Source: Bacteroidota bacterium (GTDB taxonomy: Bacteria > Bacteroidota > Bacteroidia > AKYH767-A > OLB10). From it: a stretch of 64,000 nt of DNA. Both the position numbers and the translations under genes were made by a program. Shown one piece after another: positions 51,901 through 62,736 of the stretch (within the stretch, counting starts at the first letter, position 1; every line of letters starts with the position of its first letter). The notes beneath the pieces are model-generated. The model ran no database searches. It was given only the letters and a program-made list of their open reading frames with translations, and was not told where the DNA came from. Where the stretch lies: positions 1 to 64,000 of the forward strand of contig JADKFA010000011.1 in NCBI GenBank assembly GCA_016717725.1, written 5' to 3'.

Positions 51901-54820
51901 TTAATAACCAAATACCTGCTTCAACTCTAGTTCCGTCACGGGTCCGAATTTTTCTAGCGCTTTTAAATTAATTTTATCTTTTGAACCAATCAAAGCGATC
52001 CTGTACTTTTTGCCTTTAATATAATTTTGATGAAATGCTTCAACATCTTTTATCGACATCGTTGAAATTTTTTCATATATTTCCTTTCTCAAATCATAAT
52101 TAATTCCCAGTTTTTTAAGTCCATGGTATGATCTTAAAATTTCCATCTTGGTAATACGATCGCTTGCTAGTCCTTGCATTATTCCCTCTTTTGCTTGAGC
52201 ATACGATTTATCAGACACTGGCATCACCTGCAATAATTCCATCATTCCATCTAACGCTTCTGGCAATTTATCGGCTTGCGTACCAATATAGGCCATGTTC
52301 AAATAAGAACGATCCAGACGGCTTGGAGAAATATATCTAGAACTCACCGAATAAGCTAATGCTTTGCTTTCTCTCATCGTTTGGAATACAGGCGACGACA
52401 TGCTTCCTCCAAAATATCGACTATACATTTGAACCATGGGTTGAATATTTTTATCGTAAGCACCTCCTTTAGATAAGAATTGCACTTCTGCTTGCTTCAT
52501 TTCATAGTTCACAAAAAATACTTTCCCATCATCCGTCGCTTCTTCTGTAAATACTTTTCCTTTAGTAACGGCTTGGAATCCACGTGGAGTTTTGTGAAAT
52601 TTATTGAGTAGCTCAATCAACTTAGGTGTTTCTAACGTTCCATAATAATCGATTCGATGCATATACCCTGTAAGATTACGGAGCATGATGGCTAAATCCT
52701 TTCCTGTGAGTTGTTTTAATTCTTCCTCACTAATCAAATAGGTAGCCGCCGACTCTGGACCAAAACGAGCATATGAAGATACACGTGACAAAATTTCATT
52801 CTTATTTAATTTAGCGTTTGCTCTTTTCTTGAGGATGTCATCCACCAAATTTTTCAAAGCTTCTTCATCGGCAACTGGTCCGGCTAGTAAACTCTCCAAT
52901 AAAATTACCGCTGAAGTAAAGTTACTATTGATTCCTTCTAATCGAATATTGATTTCATCTTCACTGGCAAACGCAGAATAGGAACAACCTAATTTATAGA
53001 ATTCTTCTTGAAGCTGTGATGCGTTGAATTTATCGTTTCCTAAATAATCAACATACTGCATAATAAGTGGCCAGCGCTTATCCTGTGCATTGCCCATTTC
53101 AACAGTATAACTCATCGAGAATAAATTATTCTCCGTATTTTTTACCGAGTAAACTGGAATTGAACTTTTCAATTTATTGGATTGGATGGAGGTTGCATAA
53201 TCAATAAAAACGGGCGTGATTGGTTTCACTTTATTTTCCATGATAGTTTTTAAAAATGCAGATTGCATATCTCTGTTCATGACCACCGGTGTGATAGCAG
53301 GTTTTTCTACTTTAATCGTATTTTCATCTACCCCACTTCTTTTATATACAATAACATAATTATCACCATACCAATCGCGAACAAATTGTACTACTTGCTC
53401 CTTATTAATCTTTGATAAGCGATCTAATCGTTTCACTACATCCTTATAAGGTACTCCATCCAACTCAGCATTCAACATAGCTGAAGCACGACTGAAATTA
53501 CTTTCATAGGCTTTTTCTTGCTCTAATTTTAAATTATTAATTACTGCGGGAATCATCCAATCTGGGAAATTCCCCATCTTCATTTCCATGATTTGTCCGA
53601 GTAAGAGGTCGCGAACTTGTTCTAAAGTTTGCCCTTCTCTAGGTCGACCCGAAAACATATGTACGCTGTAATCTTTCATAATATCAGTGGAAGATCCAGC
53701 ACTCAGTACTTTTTTGTTTTGTATTTAAATTGATGTCAAGGAGTCCTGCTTGTCCGTTCGATAAAATATAATCCACCACAGTCAATAAATCAGCATCGGG
53801 TGAATTAGCACCTTTGAAACGGAAACCCATCATCAAACTTTCGGCATCAGGTCCCAACACTTCTTTAACAACAGGAACTTTAATAAATTTTTCGTTGGCA
53901 ACACTAAATGGAGGAATATCTTTAGGCATCATTTTACCAAACTTCTCACTAATGATTCGAATCGCTTCATCGGGATCAAAATCTCCACTTAGGGCAATAA
54001 TCATATTATTGGGAGTATAGTAGGTATCAAAATATTTTTGAATGGCTACTAAGGATGGGCTTTTCAGATGTTCAATGGTTCCAATCGTAGTTTGGGTTCC
54101 ATACTGATGATTCTCAAATAATGAGGCATATAATGATTCATACACTTTGGAATTATCTCGGTCTAAAGAAATATTTTTCTCCTCGTAAACTGCTTCCAAT
54201 TCAGTATGAAATAAACGCATCACTAACTTTCGGAAACGTTCAGCCTCTACCGTTAGGAAATTTTCAAGCTGATTGCTCGGAACATTATTGATGTAAACCG
54301 TTTGCTCATTCGAGGTAAAAGCATTTACTTGAGTTACTCCCAACCCTTCCATCATTTTATCAAACTCATTTGGAATTGCAAATTTGGCTGCCTCACCTGA
54401 AATGGAATCAATTTTATGATACATACGTTTCCGCAATGTGGAGTCTTTTAGTAATCCATATTGCTCATACAAACTCACAATGGTGTCAAGTAATGGCTTT
54501 TCCTTGGAAAAATCATTTGTTCCATATACATCAGTTCCTTTAAAAAGTAAATGTTCAAGATAATGAGCTAAACCAGTATGGTCTGAAGGATCTTGCTTTG
54601 ATCCCGACTTTACACCTATCATAGATTGAAACCTTGGCTCATCTTTATAAACTGACAAATAAACTTTTAATCCGTTTTCTAATGTGTAAATTCTGGCTTT
54701 CAATGGATCACCAGCTACTGTATCATAAGGAATAAAATTGGTTGGTTCGGTTTGTGAATAACCCATAAATGGGAGAAAACCTATCAACAAGAGGACGAGC
54801 AGTTGCTTAACTTTTTGCAT
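51901..54820 (-). CDS. Secreted M16 zinc protease (pitrilysin type), one frameshift
   Basis: Two adjacent frames make one M16 peptidase of about 972 residues. The first has the signal peptide (LLVLLLIGFLPFMGYSQ) and the inverted zinc motif HYLEH in TGLAHYLEHLLFKG, with the downstream Glu in LEAVYEEKNISLDRD. The second carries the remaining repeats (MQSAFLKTIMENKVKPI, SKGGAYDKNIQPMVQMYSRYF, ESKALAYSVSSRY). They join as NTKQKVLSAGSSTDIMKDY if one base is removed from the T run at 53710-53715 (T6, expected T5). The protein should be periplasmic or surface-held and degrade peptides. The frameshift may be an error. Confidence 0.9.
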
Positions 54821-54842
54821 ATATTTTAAATATTTTGAGCTT

Positions 54843-54850
54843 CAAAAGTA
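54843..54850 (-). promoter_or_regulatory. -7 box of the M16 protease gene
   Basis: TACTTTTG on the minus strand matches TAnnTTTG exactly, 22 bases before the ATG at 54820. A possible TTTG lies 24 bases upstream (54875-54878), a longer spacing than usual. Confidence 0.45.
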
Positions 54851-54960
54851 GAAAAGGGAAATGATTTGATCCGCCAAATCAGAAGATTTACCCGATTCAA
54901 CATGCAACAGACGGAGTTTTACTTTTTTAGATGAGTACTTTTTAGCATTTTTGTACATCC

Positions 54961-57432
54961 ATGAAAAGGATTAATAACCTTCTACTACTATTTCTTATTG
55001 TTTTAAGCCTTCCCTCAAGTTTTGCGCAAACTTTGGAAGGAAGGTATTGGTATTTTGGAAATCAGGCGGGTTTAGATTTTAATTCCAGTCCGCCTACCGC
55101 ACTTACTAATGGTGCAATGAGTGCTTTTGAAGGATGTGCCACTATTTCAGATGTAAACGGCGTTCTTCAATTTTATACAAATGGTAATATGGTTTGGGAC
55201 AAAACACATACTCCAATGCCGTCTGGGTCTGGGTTAAATGGTGATGGCACGGCTACCCAAACTGCTATTATTGTCCCAAAACCTGCTACCCTGGTACATA
55301 TTATATTTTCACGGTGGATACGAATGGCGGTCCTCGCGGACTTTGTTACAGCGAAGTGGATATGAGTTTGAATGGTGGGAACGGCGATGTTACCGTAAAA
55401 AATGTTACGCTAACTACTCCCGTCACTGAAAAGTTAACCGCTGTTCGTCATGCTAATGGTATTGATGCATTTGTTATTGTTCACGGTTGGAATAATGGTG
55501 ATTTTTTAGCTTTTGAAATCACTCCCAGCGGCGTTTCTTTAACTCCTATTACTTCAACTGTAGGTGTGGTGCATGGAGGGAATTTCACTAATTCACATGG
55601 TTACTTAAAAGCCAGTTCAAATGCTCAGAAACTGGCTTGTGCTATTCGTGGATTAAAAGTATGTGAGATTTTCGATTTCAATAATATTACAGGTCAAATA
55701 TCAAATCCCATCAATATTAGCTTCACACCGCAAATTTATGGTGTCGAATTTTCACCGGATAGTCGATTTGTTTATGTGGGAACTACTAGTAATCCAGGTG
55801 AAGTTTTTCAGTATGATTTAAACGCCGGCAGTAATGCTGCTATCATTGCATCCGGACAATCCATTGGAACCGTTCCAGGTTTCATTGGTGGATTACAACT
55901 TAGGTATAGATGGTAGAATTTATGTTTGCCAATTTCAATCAACTTCTTTAGCATCTATAGATCAACCCCAATTATTGGGAGTTGCCTCTGGATTTGCTCC
56001 CAACACTTTGTTTTTAGGAGGTAAATTAGGTCAATATGGATTGCCAAATTTCTTACAAAGTTTCTTCATTGTTGCTGATTTTACCTATGCAGATACATGT
56101 TCTAGAGCTCCAACACAGTTTACCACAGTTTTCCCTTCGCCCGATTCAGTTCGATGGGATTTTGGTGATCCATCTTCAGGTATTTTTAATTTGAGTAATC
56201 AAATAAATCCTCAACATACTTTTAATGTTGGTGGAAGTTATTTGGTAACGGCTGTTGTATGGCAAGGATTATTAAGAGATACAGTTCGATATACGATTCA
56301 AATCCTCGAAACACCTGATCCAGATTTAGGCAGTGATTTTACGGCTTGCTTGGGAACTATAGTTACACTAGATCCAGGCTCTTTTCCTGGATTACCCATT
56401 TTATGGCAAAATAATACTTCCACCTTAACTTTTGATGCAGATACAACGAATACATTTTGGGTTAGAATAGATAATTTAGGATGTATTGGAGAAGATACTG
56501 TGGATGGTGTATTTAATGCTTCTCCTGTTGTTGATTTAGGATTAACCATCAATGCTTGCGACAGTGATACTGTGATTTTAGATGCTGGTAATGTTGGCGC
56601 AACTTTTATTTGGCAGAATGGAACTTCTGATCAAACATTAGCGGTTGTCACATCTGGAAATTATTCAGTGACTGTAACGGAAAATAATTGTTCTACTACT
56701 GATGATGTAGATGTAATCTTTTCTCCTTCTCCTTTTGTTGCTTTTGGTCCTGATACTACCCTGTGTAAAGGCTTTCCAATCTTTTTGGATGCTACAAATC
56801 CTTCGGCAACTTATTTATGGCAAGATGGTACTGTCGACCAATTTATTTTCGCCGAAGATCCAGGAGTTTATTCTGTCATTGTATCCATCAATAATTGTAC
56901 AGCTTCTGACACGATTATTCTTGATCAACAAGATAAACCTAATGTTAGTTTTGGAGAAGATTCTATCCTTTGCTTAGGACAACCATTGATATTAAGTGCA
57001 TACAATTATGGTGCAACCTATTCTTGGCAAGATGGATCTACCGACTCCTTATTTCAACCCAGAATATCAGGAAAATATTATGCTACAGCCATCAACCAAT
57101 GTGGTGTTTCTGCCGATACAATTGAACTTACTTTTAACATTTGTAATTGCTTAGTGTATTTGCCTAATGCTTTTACTCCCAATCATGATACTAAAAATGA
57201 GGTTTATAACTACAAAGCCAACTGTACTGATTTTCAAGTTCGGTTGGATATTTATACTCGCTTCGGACAGCTAATTTTTAGCTCCGAAAATCCAGATATT
57301 GGCTGGGATGGAACCTATAATAATCAGGATGCACCCGTCGGAGTTTATACTTATGCTCTGAAATACTCAGGCTACGATAATGGTCGTTTTCTTGAAGAAG
57401 TAGATCGCGGAACCTTTTTACTATTTAGATAA
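54961..57432 (+). CDS. Large T9SS cargo with CHU_C (gliding-motility type) C-terminus, two frameshifts
   Basis: Three frames give one secreted protein of about 823 residues. It has a signal peptide (LLLLFLIVLSLPSSFAQ) and a propeller-like region starting RYWYFGNQAGLDF and running through YGVEFSPDSRFVYVG. A PKD domain (DSVRWDFGDPSSG, HTFNVGGSYLVTAVV) and about four Ig-like repeats (NACDSDTVILDAGNVGATFIWQ, DTTLCKGFPIFLDA) follow. The CHU_C/type B sorting domain is VYLPNAFTPNHDTKNEVY to TFLLFR. One base appears missing near 55286-55288 (PATPGTYYIFTVDTNGG) and one extra near 55900-55903 (GGLQLGIDGRIYV); the two offset each other. The protein is probably surface-exposed. Confidence 0.85.
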
Positions 57433-57435
57433 TTC

Positions 57436-57500
57436 AGATGTTATTCACGAGGCTTCGTGACAACATCTAACATCTAACCTCCAAAATCCAACATCCAACA
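57436..57500 (+). repeat. Hairpin followed by CAACATCTAA-type repeats
   Basis: AGATGTT/AACATCT (57436-57442/57462-57468) and the inner TCACGA/TCGTGA (57445-57450/57455-57460) make an interrupted stem directly after the cargo stop codon. Short CAACATC/CTAACATC/TCCAACATCC repeats follow to about 57500. The stem may terminate transcription; the repeats are typical of Bacteroidota spacers. Confidence 0.6.
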
Positions 57501-57581
57501 CTGTTGATAAATTAACTCTTCTCTACTCAGTCTAGTGAGGAAGTCCTCCTACTTTTAATAGCAAAGGCCGAGGCAGAAAGT

Positions 57582-57589
57582 TATCTTTG
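57582..57589 (+). promoter_or_regulatory. -7 box upstream of the metallo-hydrolase gene
   Basis: TATCTTTG matches TAnnTTTG exactly and lies 52 bases before the ATG at 57642. It may drive this gene and the par block. A 16-codon frame from ATG 57595 overlaps the real start in another frame and is probably chance. Confidence 0.5.
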
Positions 57590-57641
57590 CATAAATGCCA
57601 AAAATTGGCTTTAATACCATTCAAAAAAATTATAGTTTAGT

Positions 57642-58322
57642 ATGATTATCACTTATTTAGGACATTCTTGCTTTACCATTGAGGTAAATAATTCTGTTCT
57701 TCTATTTGATCCATTTATTACCCAAAATGAATTGGCTTCTTCCATCGATATTAAGAAGTTGATGCCCGATTACATATTAATTTCCCATGGACACCAAGAC
57801 CATATTGCGGACGCAGTTTCTATTGCAAAACAGAGCGGTGCTACCATAATTAGCAATTGGGAGATTGTTAATTGGCTTAATAATCAAGGAGTTGAAAAAT
57901 CACATCCCATGAATATTGGCGGACATTGGATTTTTGATTTTGGTAAGGTGAAATGTGTAAATGCTGTGCATAGTTCTTCTCTTCCTGATGGTTCTTATGG
58001 CGGAAATCCGATGGGATTTTTGTTAGAAACAAAAGAAGGAAATATATACTATGCTGGTGATACTGCGTTAACTTTAGACATGAAATTGATAGGCGATTAC
58101 AAGAAAATTGACGTGGCCTTCTTACCCATTGGAAATAACTTTACCATGGGTATTGATAATGCAGTAATCGCGAGTGATTTTATCCATTGCGATAAGATTA
58201 TTGGAATGCATTACGATACATTTGGATATATTAAGATTGATCAAGACGAAGCATTTGGTAAGTTTGCAGCTGCCGGAAAAGAGCTTTTATTATTGCAAAT
58301 TGGAAATAGTATTACAATATAA
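57642..58322 (+). CDS. UPF0173 metal-dependent hydrolase (metallo-beta-lactamase fold)
   Basis: The 226-residue protein begins MIITYLGHSCFTIE, the standard start of UPF0173. It has the metal motif ISHGHQDHIADA (HxHxDH), HSSSLPDGSYGGNPMGF, YYAGDTALTLDM and a late His in GMHYDTFGYI. Members are YtkL-type hydrolases with unknown physiological substrate; they are cytoplasmic. It is followed by parA after 38 bases. Confidence 0.9.
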   Translation: MIITYLGHSCFTIEVNNSVLLFDPFITQNELASSIDIKKLMPDYILISHGHQDHIADAVSIAKQSGATIISNWEIVNWLNNQGVEKSHPMNIGGHWIFDFGKVKCVNAVHSSSLPDGSYGGNPMGFLLETKEGNIYYAGDTALTLDMKLIGDYKKIDVAFLPIGNNFTMGIDNAVIASDFIHCDKIIGMHYDTFGYIKIDQDEAFGKFAAAGKELLLLQIGNSITI

Positions 58323-58360
58323 TTCAGTAGTTTACATAAATCAACGAAAGCTCTACTTAA

Positions 58361-59197
58361 ATGGCAAAAATAATAGCAATAGCGAATCAGAAAGGCGGTG
58401 TAGGCAAAACTACAACGGCTATAAATCTTGCGGCAAGTTTGGCTGTACTTGAATACCGTACCCTTTTGGTAGATGCCGATCCACAAGCAAATGCTACATC
58501 TGGCGTTGGCTTCGATCCGCGTACGGTGAAGACATCAATCTACGAATGTATCATCAATGATGTGAATCCAAAGGATATAATTCTTGAAACGAAAACCCCT
58601 CACCTTTTTCTTCTTCCTTCCCATATTGACTTAGTGGGTGCTGAGATCGAAATGATCCAGATGCCTAACCGCGAACGTATGATGAAGCAAGTGTTGGAAA
58701 CCGTTTCAGCCGATTTTGATTTTATCATTATCGATTGTTCTCCTTCACTCGGATTAATTACCATCAATGCCCTAACTGGAGCCGATTCTGTGATTATTCC
58801 AGTGCAATGCGAGTATTTCGCTTTGGAAGGTTTAGGAAAGCTTCTAAATACCATCAAAATTGTACAAAGCAGACTTAATCCGGATTTAGCGATTGAAGGA
58901 ATTTTGTTGACCATGTACGATATGCGTCTGCGTTTGAGCAATCAAGTGGTAGAAGAAGTGAAAACGCATTTTCAGGATATCGTGTTCGATACCATCATTC
59001 AACGCAATACTAAATTAGGTGAAGCTCCAAGCTTTGGAGAAAGCATCATTATGCACGATGCCGCAAGCAAAGGAGCTATCAATTACTTAAATCTGGCTCG
59101 TGAAATTCTTCAAAAGAATAATATGACGAGAATGTCGGCAGAAGAAAAAGTACTGACCGAAAAAGTGATGGATAAGTTAAAAATATCAGAGAATTAA
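58361..59197 (+). CDS. parA: Chromosome partitioning ATPase ParA (Soj)
   Basis: The 278-residue deviant Walker ATPase segregates the origin region together with ParB. It shows KGGVGKTTTAINLA (residues 11-24), DADPQANATSGVG, IIDCSPSLGLITINAL and PVQCEYFALEGLGKL, with DIVFDTIIQRNTKLGEAPSFGESI near the end. Length and lack of an N-terminal HTH indicate the chromosomal Soj type. parB follows 21 bases later. Par genes of this type often lie near the replication origin, but no oriC or exact parS could be found in the window. Confidence 0.96.
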   Translation: MAKIIAIANQKGGVGKTTTAINLAASLAVLEYRTLLVDADPQANATSGVGFDPRTVKTSIYECIINDVNPKDIILETKTPHLFLLPSHIDLVGAEIEMIQMPNRERMMKQVLETVSADFDFIIIDCSPSLGLITINALTGADSVIIPVQCEYFALEGLGKLLNTIKIVQSRLNPDLAIEGILLTMYDMRLRLSNQVVEEVKTHFQDIVFDTIIQRNTKLGEAPSFGESIIMHDAASKGAINYLNLAREILQKNNMTRMSAEEKVLTEKVMDKLKISEN

Positions 59198-59218
59198 TTT
59201 TTGATAAAGGAATAAATT

Positions 59219-60136
59219 ATGTCAACGAAAAAATCAGCGTTAGGGAGAGGACTTAGTGCATTGTTAGAAGGAAACAACGCGACCGACCAAGAGTCGGCAG
59301 TGATTGGACAAACCATCCCTGAAAACACAACAAATAAACCAAGTCCAGGTGGAGTTTCATTAATTCCATTGAATCAAATTGAAGCAAATCCTTTTCAGCC
59401 TCGTACCGAATTTGATGAATCAGCACTGAAAGAGTTGGCTGAATCCATCCAAACACAAGGCATCATTCAACCCATCACAGTACGCCGAATGAGTCATGAT
59501 CGCTATCAAATTATCAGTGGAGAAAGACGATACAAAGCATCTCGCTTGGCCGGACTTACCTCCGTTCCTGCTTATGTACGCACTGCCAACGATCAATCGA
59601 TGTTGGAGATGGCATTGGTAGAAAATATTCAACGTGAAAACTTAAATGCTTTGGAGATTGCGATTAGCTACCAACGTCTCATTGAGGAATGTAGCTTAAC
59701 ACAGGAAGCATTAGGTGAGCGTGTAGGAAAAGAAAGATCCACCGTAACAAACTATTTGCGTTTGTTAAAACTTCCACCTCAAGTGCAGTTTGCCATTCGT
59801 GACGGACGAATTACCATGGGTCATGCAAGAGCTATTTTAGGGGTAGATGATATTGGAATGCAGTTGAAAATTTTCAATGATATTATTGAAAATGATCTTT
59901 CTGTTCGTAAAGTGGAAGATTTAGTGCGTCAGAATTCTCCAAAGAAAAAAGGAAAGGATAAAAAAGGAACTGCTTCTTGGGCTATAGAAGTGCGTAATTT
60001 GGAAGATCGATTAGAACATCGTTTCGAGACGAAAGTGGCGATAAAACATAAAGACAACGGAAGCGGGCAAATCATGTTCAATTATTTTAGCAATGATGAT
60101 TTAAACCGTTTGATGGATTTATTGGATTTTGATTAA
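59219..60136 (+). CDS. parB: Chromosome partitioning protein ParB (Spo0J)
   Basis: The 305-residue CTP-dependent clamp binds parS. It has the N-terminal KKSALGRGLSALLEG, the CTPase/nuclease-like domain with NPFQPRTEFDESALKELAESI and GERRYKASRLAGL, the ENIQRENLNALEIA box, and a helix-turn-helix (TQEALGERVGKERSTVTNYLRLLKLP). The C-terminal dimer part ends in SNDDLNRLMDLLDF. An acid- and Ser-rich linker (about 25-50) is normal. The end overlaps the presumed start of the next gene by eight bases. Confidence 0.96.
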   Translation: MSTKKSALGRGLSALLEGNNATDQESAVIGQTIPENTTNKPSPGGVSLIPLNQIEANPFQPRTEFDESALKELAESIQTQGIIQPITVRRMSHDRYQIISGERRYKASRLAGLTSVPAYVRTANDQSMLEMALVENIQRENLNALEIAISYQRLIEECSLTQEALGERVGKERSTVTNYLRLLKLPPQVQFAIRDGRITMGHARAILGVDDIGMQLKIFNDIIENDLSVRKVEDLVRQNSPKKKGKDKKGTASWAIEVRNLEDRLEHRFETKVAIKHKDNGSGQIMFNYFSNDDLNRLMDLLDFD

Positions 60137-60839
60137 TAGTTTAAAAACATATTTAATAAAAGCATTTCCCCTCCAATTCCATGTTAGAGGGGTTTTGTTA
60201 TTGGTAACGTCTCTTCTTTTTTCATTTCTAGCGGAAGCACAAACACCAACAATAGATACCGTGGTTAAAAACATCGTTTTAGATACCACACTCGTTCAAC
60301 ATGATGATGTGAAACCCGATACCATTCCTTTTAAAACCGACAGCGTCCTCATTCAAACACAAACACCTATTCAATTCGTTGATTCGCCTAAAGTTCATTC
60401 GGTGAGAAAAGCAACATTGTTATCGACCTATTTACCTGGTGCAGGTCAAGTGTATAACCGCAAGACATGGAAAGTTCCCATCATTTATGCTGCCTTTGCA
60501 GGGATGGGATATTTGATCAAGTTCAATCACGATAACTTTAAAAAATTTGACAACGCCCTCTTAAAACGATACGATAACGATCCTACAACGGTGGATGAAT
60601 ATGCGGATATTTATTCAGAAGATAATCTGAAATCATTAAGTGAATTTTATCGTCGAAACCGTGATTTGTCGGTGATTGGAGTGACATTAGTGTATGTTTT
60701 GAATATTATTGACGCACATGTTGACGCTCATTTGTTCCATTTTAATGTTGACGACAACCTCAGCTTACAAGTGAATCCAATCATGCAAATGGGACCTTAT
60801 TCTTCAAGTGCTGGACTTTCACTTTCTTTGCATTTCTAA
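60129..60839 (+). CDS. DUF5683 membrane/envelope protein
   Basis: The open frame of 236 residues starts at a TTG inside the parB end and has a hydrophobic signal (VLLLVTSLLFSFLAEAQ). Then follows the DUF5683 text ATLLSTYLPGAGQVYNRKTWKVPIIYAAFAGMGYLI and FYRRNRDLSVIGVTLVYVLNIIDAHVDAHLFHFNVDD. No in-frame ATG precedes the signal. ATG 60181 in another frame would give MLEGVLLLVTSLLFSFLAEAQ if the G run at 60189-60192 lacked one base, so another indel is possible. The family is found between parB and dapB across Bacteroidota; its role is unknown. Confidence 0.85.
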   Translation: MINSLKTYLIKAFPLQFHVRGVLLLVTSLLFSFLAEAQTPTIDTVVKNIVLDTTLVQHDDVKPDTIPFKTDSVLIQTQTPIQFVDSPKVHSVRKATLLSTYLPGAGQVYNRKTWKVPIIYAAFAGMGYLIKFNHDNFKKFDNALLKRYDNDPTTVDEYADIYSEDNLKSLSEFYRRNRDLSVIGVTLVYVLNIIDAHVDAHLFHFNVDDNLSLQVNPIMQMGPYSSSAGLSLSLHF

Positions 60840-60848
60840 CCTAGAGAT

Positions 60849-61589
60849 ATGAGAATAGCAATGATTGGTACTGGAAAGATGGGCATGGCTGCAGCAGAAG
60901 CCGCACGTCAACAAGGCCATGAAATTGTATTTGAAATCAATCACCTCAACCGAGCAGATTTTTCAATTGAAGATCTGAAGAAGGTTGATATCGCAATTGA
61001 ATTTACTCAACCCGATGCTGTCGTCGAAAATTTATATTGGTGCTTAGAGGCAGGTATTCCTGTAGTTTCGGGAACCACAGGTTGGCACGAACAGTTTGAA
61101 AAAGTTCGTGAACGATTTGTGAAGTCTAAAGGAAGTTTATTAACAGCAACCAACTTTAGCGTTGGAGTAAACATTATGTTTGAGCTCAGTAAACAACTTG
61201 CATCGTGGATGAAAGAGCATCCACAGTACCATCCTTCTATGCAAGAAACGCATCATACCCGTAAATTGGATAAACCCAGCGGAACCGCCGTCACCTTAGC
61301 TCAAGATGTAACAAATGTCCATCCTAATTATCAAAATTGGGCGCTACAGGATGGAAACAATACTCTTGAAAATAACGTATTACCTATTCGTTCCATTCGA
61401 GAAAATGAAGTGATCGGCATGCATGAAATAACATGGAAATCGCCCATTGATAAAATCAGCATAGCTCACGAAGCGTTTAACAGAGATGGATTTGCACAAG
61501 GAGCGGTACTTGCGGCTGAATGGTTAAGAGGTAAAATTGGAGTATTCGGAATGGCGGATGTACTCTTCGGAGAACGAAAGCAGAAATAA
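60849..61589 (+). CDS. dapB: 4-hydroxy-tetrahydrodipicolinate reductase
   Basis: The 246-residue cytoplasmic enzyme reduces dihydrodipicolinate in the lysine/diaminopimelate pathway, supplying peptidoglycan precursors. It shows the nucleotide loop IAMIGTGKMGMAAAEAA, VVSGTTGWHEQF, TATNFSVGVNIMFEL, and the substrate motif ETHHTRKLDKPSGTAVTLA. The length is typical. It starts 9 bases after the DUF5683 stop and belongs to the parAB-lepB operon. Confidence 0.95.
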   Translation: MRIAMIGTGKMGMAAAEAARQQGHEIVFEINHLNRADFSIEDLKKVDIAIEFTQPDAVVENLYWCLEAGIPVVSGTTGWHEQFEKVRERFVKSKGSLLTATNFSVGVNIMFELSKQLASWMKEHPQYHPSMQETHHTRKLDKPSGTAVTLAQDVTNVHPNYQNWALQDGNNTLENNVLPIRSIRENEVIGMHEITWKSPIDKISIAHEAFNRDGFAQGAVLAAEWLRGKIGVFGMADVLFGERKQK

Positions 61590-61641
61590 GTGTAATTAAA
61601 ACAATTGATTTTTTAATTTCGTCAATTACAAAATACAATAT

Positions 61642-62736
61642 ATGAACTGGAAATTTTGGCAAAGTAGCGGTAGAAAAAGTAAATCGAGAGAATGGTTTGA
61701 TGCCGTTCTTTTTGCTGTGATCGCAGCAACTATTATTCGAACTTTTTTCATCGAAGCATTTACTATCCCTACTCCATCGATGGAAAAAACATTGATGGTT
61801 GGCGATTTCTTATTTGTGAGTAAAGTGAATTATGGAGCACGTACACCCATGACCCCACTCTCCATTCCATTCATGCATCAAGAAATTCCAGTCATCGGTG
61901 GTAAGTCGTATTCCGAAGCTTGGAAACTTCCGTATTATCGTTTACCTGGATTTTCGGATGTAAAAAATAATGATATCGTCGTCTTCAATTATCCCATGGA
62001 GGATGACCGTCCTATCGACAAGCAAACCCATTACATTAAACGTTGTGTTGGTATTGGTGGTGATACGTTGCAAGTGAAAGATCGCGTGTTGTACATCAAT
62101 GGAAAAAAAGCTATGCAGCCTCGCAAAAGTCAGTATGTGTATGACATTAAAACGACAGGAAGTGGTTTAAGTGAACGCATCCTCAGAAAAAATGATGTTA
62201 CGGATGGTGGTCCCGCTTATCAATTGGGTGAATATCGTTATTGCTTAACACAAGAAGCAGCAGCTAATTTAAAGGCATTGCCAAATGTGAGCAACTTGCA
62301 AGTAATGTCAATGCCAAATGGCCAATACGAAGATTATATTTATCCATTCGATCCTCAGTTGAAATGGAATATGGACAATTACGGTCCTATTTATATTCCT
62401 AAAAAAGGTGTGACAATTACACTTACATCGAATAACATCAATATTTACAAACGTGTTATTACTACTTACGAAGGACATCAATTAGAAATTGAAGGTGCTA
62501 CGTATAAGATTGATGGAAAAGTAACCAATACATATACCTTCCAACAAGATTATTTTTTCATGATGGGTGATAACCGACATAACTCTGCCGACTCTCGTTT
62601 CTGGGGATTTGTTCCCGAAGATCATATTGTAGGAAAGGCCGTATTTATTTGGATGTCGTGGGATACTAATGGCTCCTTCTTCTCTAAAATTCGTTGGAGT
62701 CGTTTGATGAATGTGATTCATTACAACAATGACTAA
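61642..62736 (+). CDS. lepB: Signal peptidase I
   Basis: The 364-residue inner-membrane protease removes Sec signal peptides. The N-terminal helix (VLFAVIAATIIRTFFIEAF) precedes the catalytic Ser47 in IPTPSMEKTLMVGDFLFV and the general-base Lys133 in HYIKRCVGIGGD. The last box reads FFMMGDNRHNSADSRFWGFVPE. At 364 residues it is longer than E. coli LepB (324), with a large insertion between the boxes (about residues 150-255) as in other Bacteroidota. It is followed by a wbqC-like gene overlapping by one base (TAATG). Confidence 0.95.
   Translation: MNWKFWQSSGRKSKSREWFDAVLFAVIAATIIRTFFIEAFTIPTPSMEKTLMVGDFLFVSKVNYGARTPMTPLSIPFMHQEIPVIGGKSYSEAWKLPYYRLPGFSDVKNNDIVVFNYPMEDDRPIDKQTHYIKRCVGIGGDTLQVKDRVLYINGKKAMQPRKSQYVYDIKTTGSGLSERILRKNDVTDGGPAYQLGEYRYCLTQEAAANLKALPNVSNLQVMSMPNGQYEDYIYPFDPQLKWNMDNYGPIYIPKKGVTITLTSNNINIYKRVITTYEGHQLEIEGATYKIDGKVTNTYTFQQDYFFMMGDNRHNSADSRFWGFVPEDHIVGKAVFIWMSWDTNGSFFSKIRWSRLMNVIHYNND

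Noticed and set aside
57530..57590. Text GAGGAAGTCC and GCAGAAAGTTAT resembling parts of RNase P RNA
   Set aside because: The stretch is far too short and lacks the remaining conserved core; a small GAGGA/TCCTC hairpin explains it.
57595..57645. Sixteen-codon frame before the UPF0173 gene as a leader peptide
   Set aside because: No codon bias or attenuator fold is seen; overlap with the true start in another frame is likely chance.
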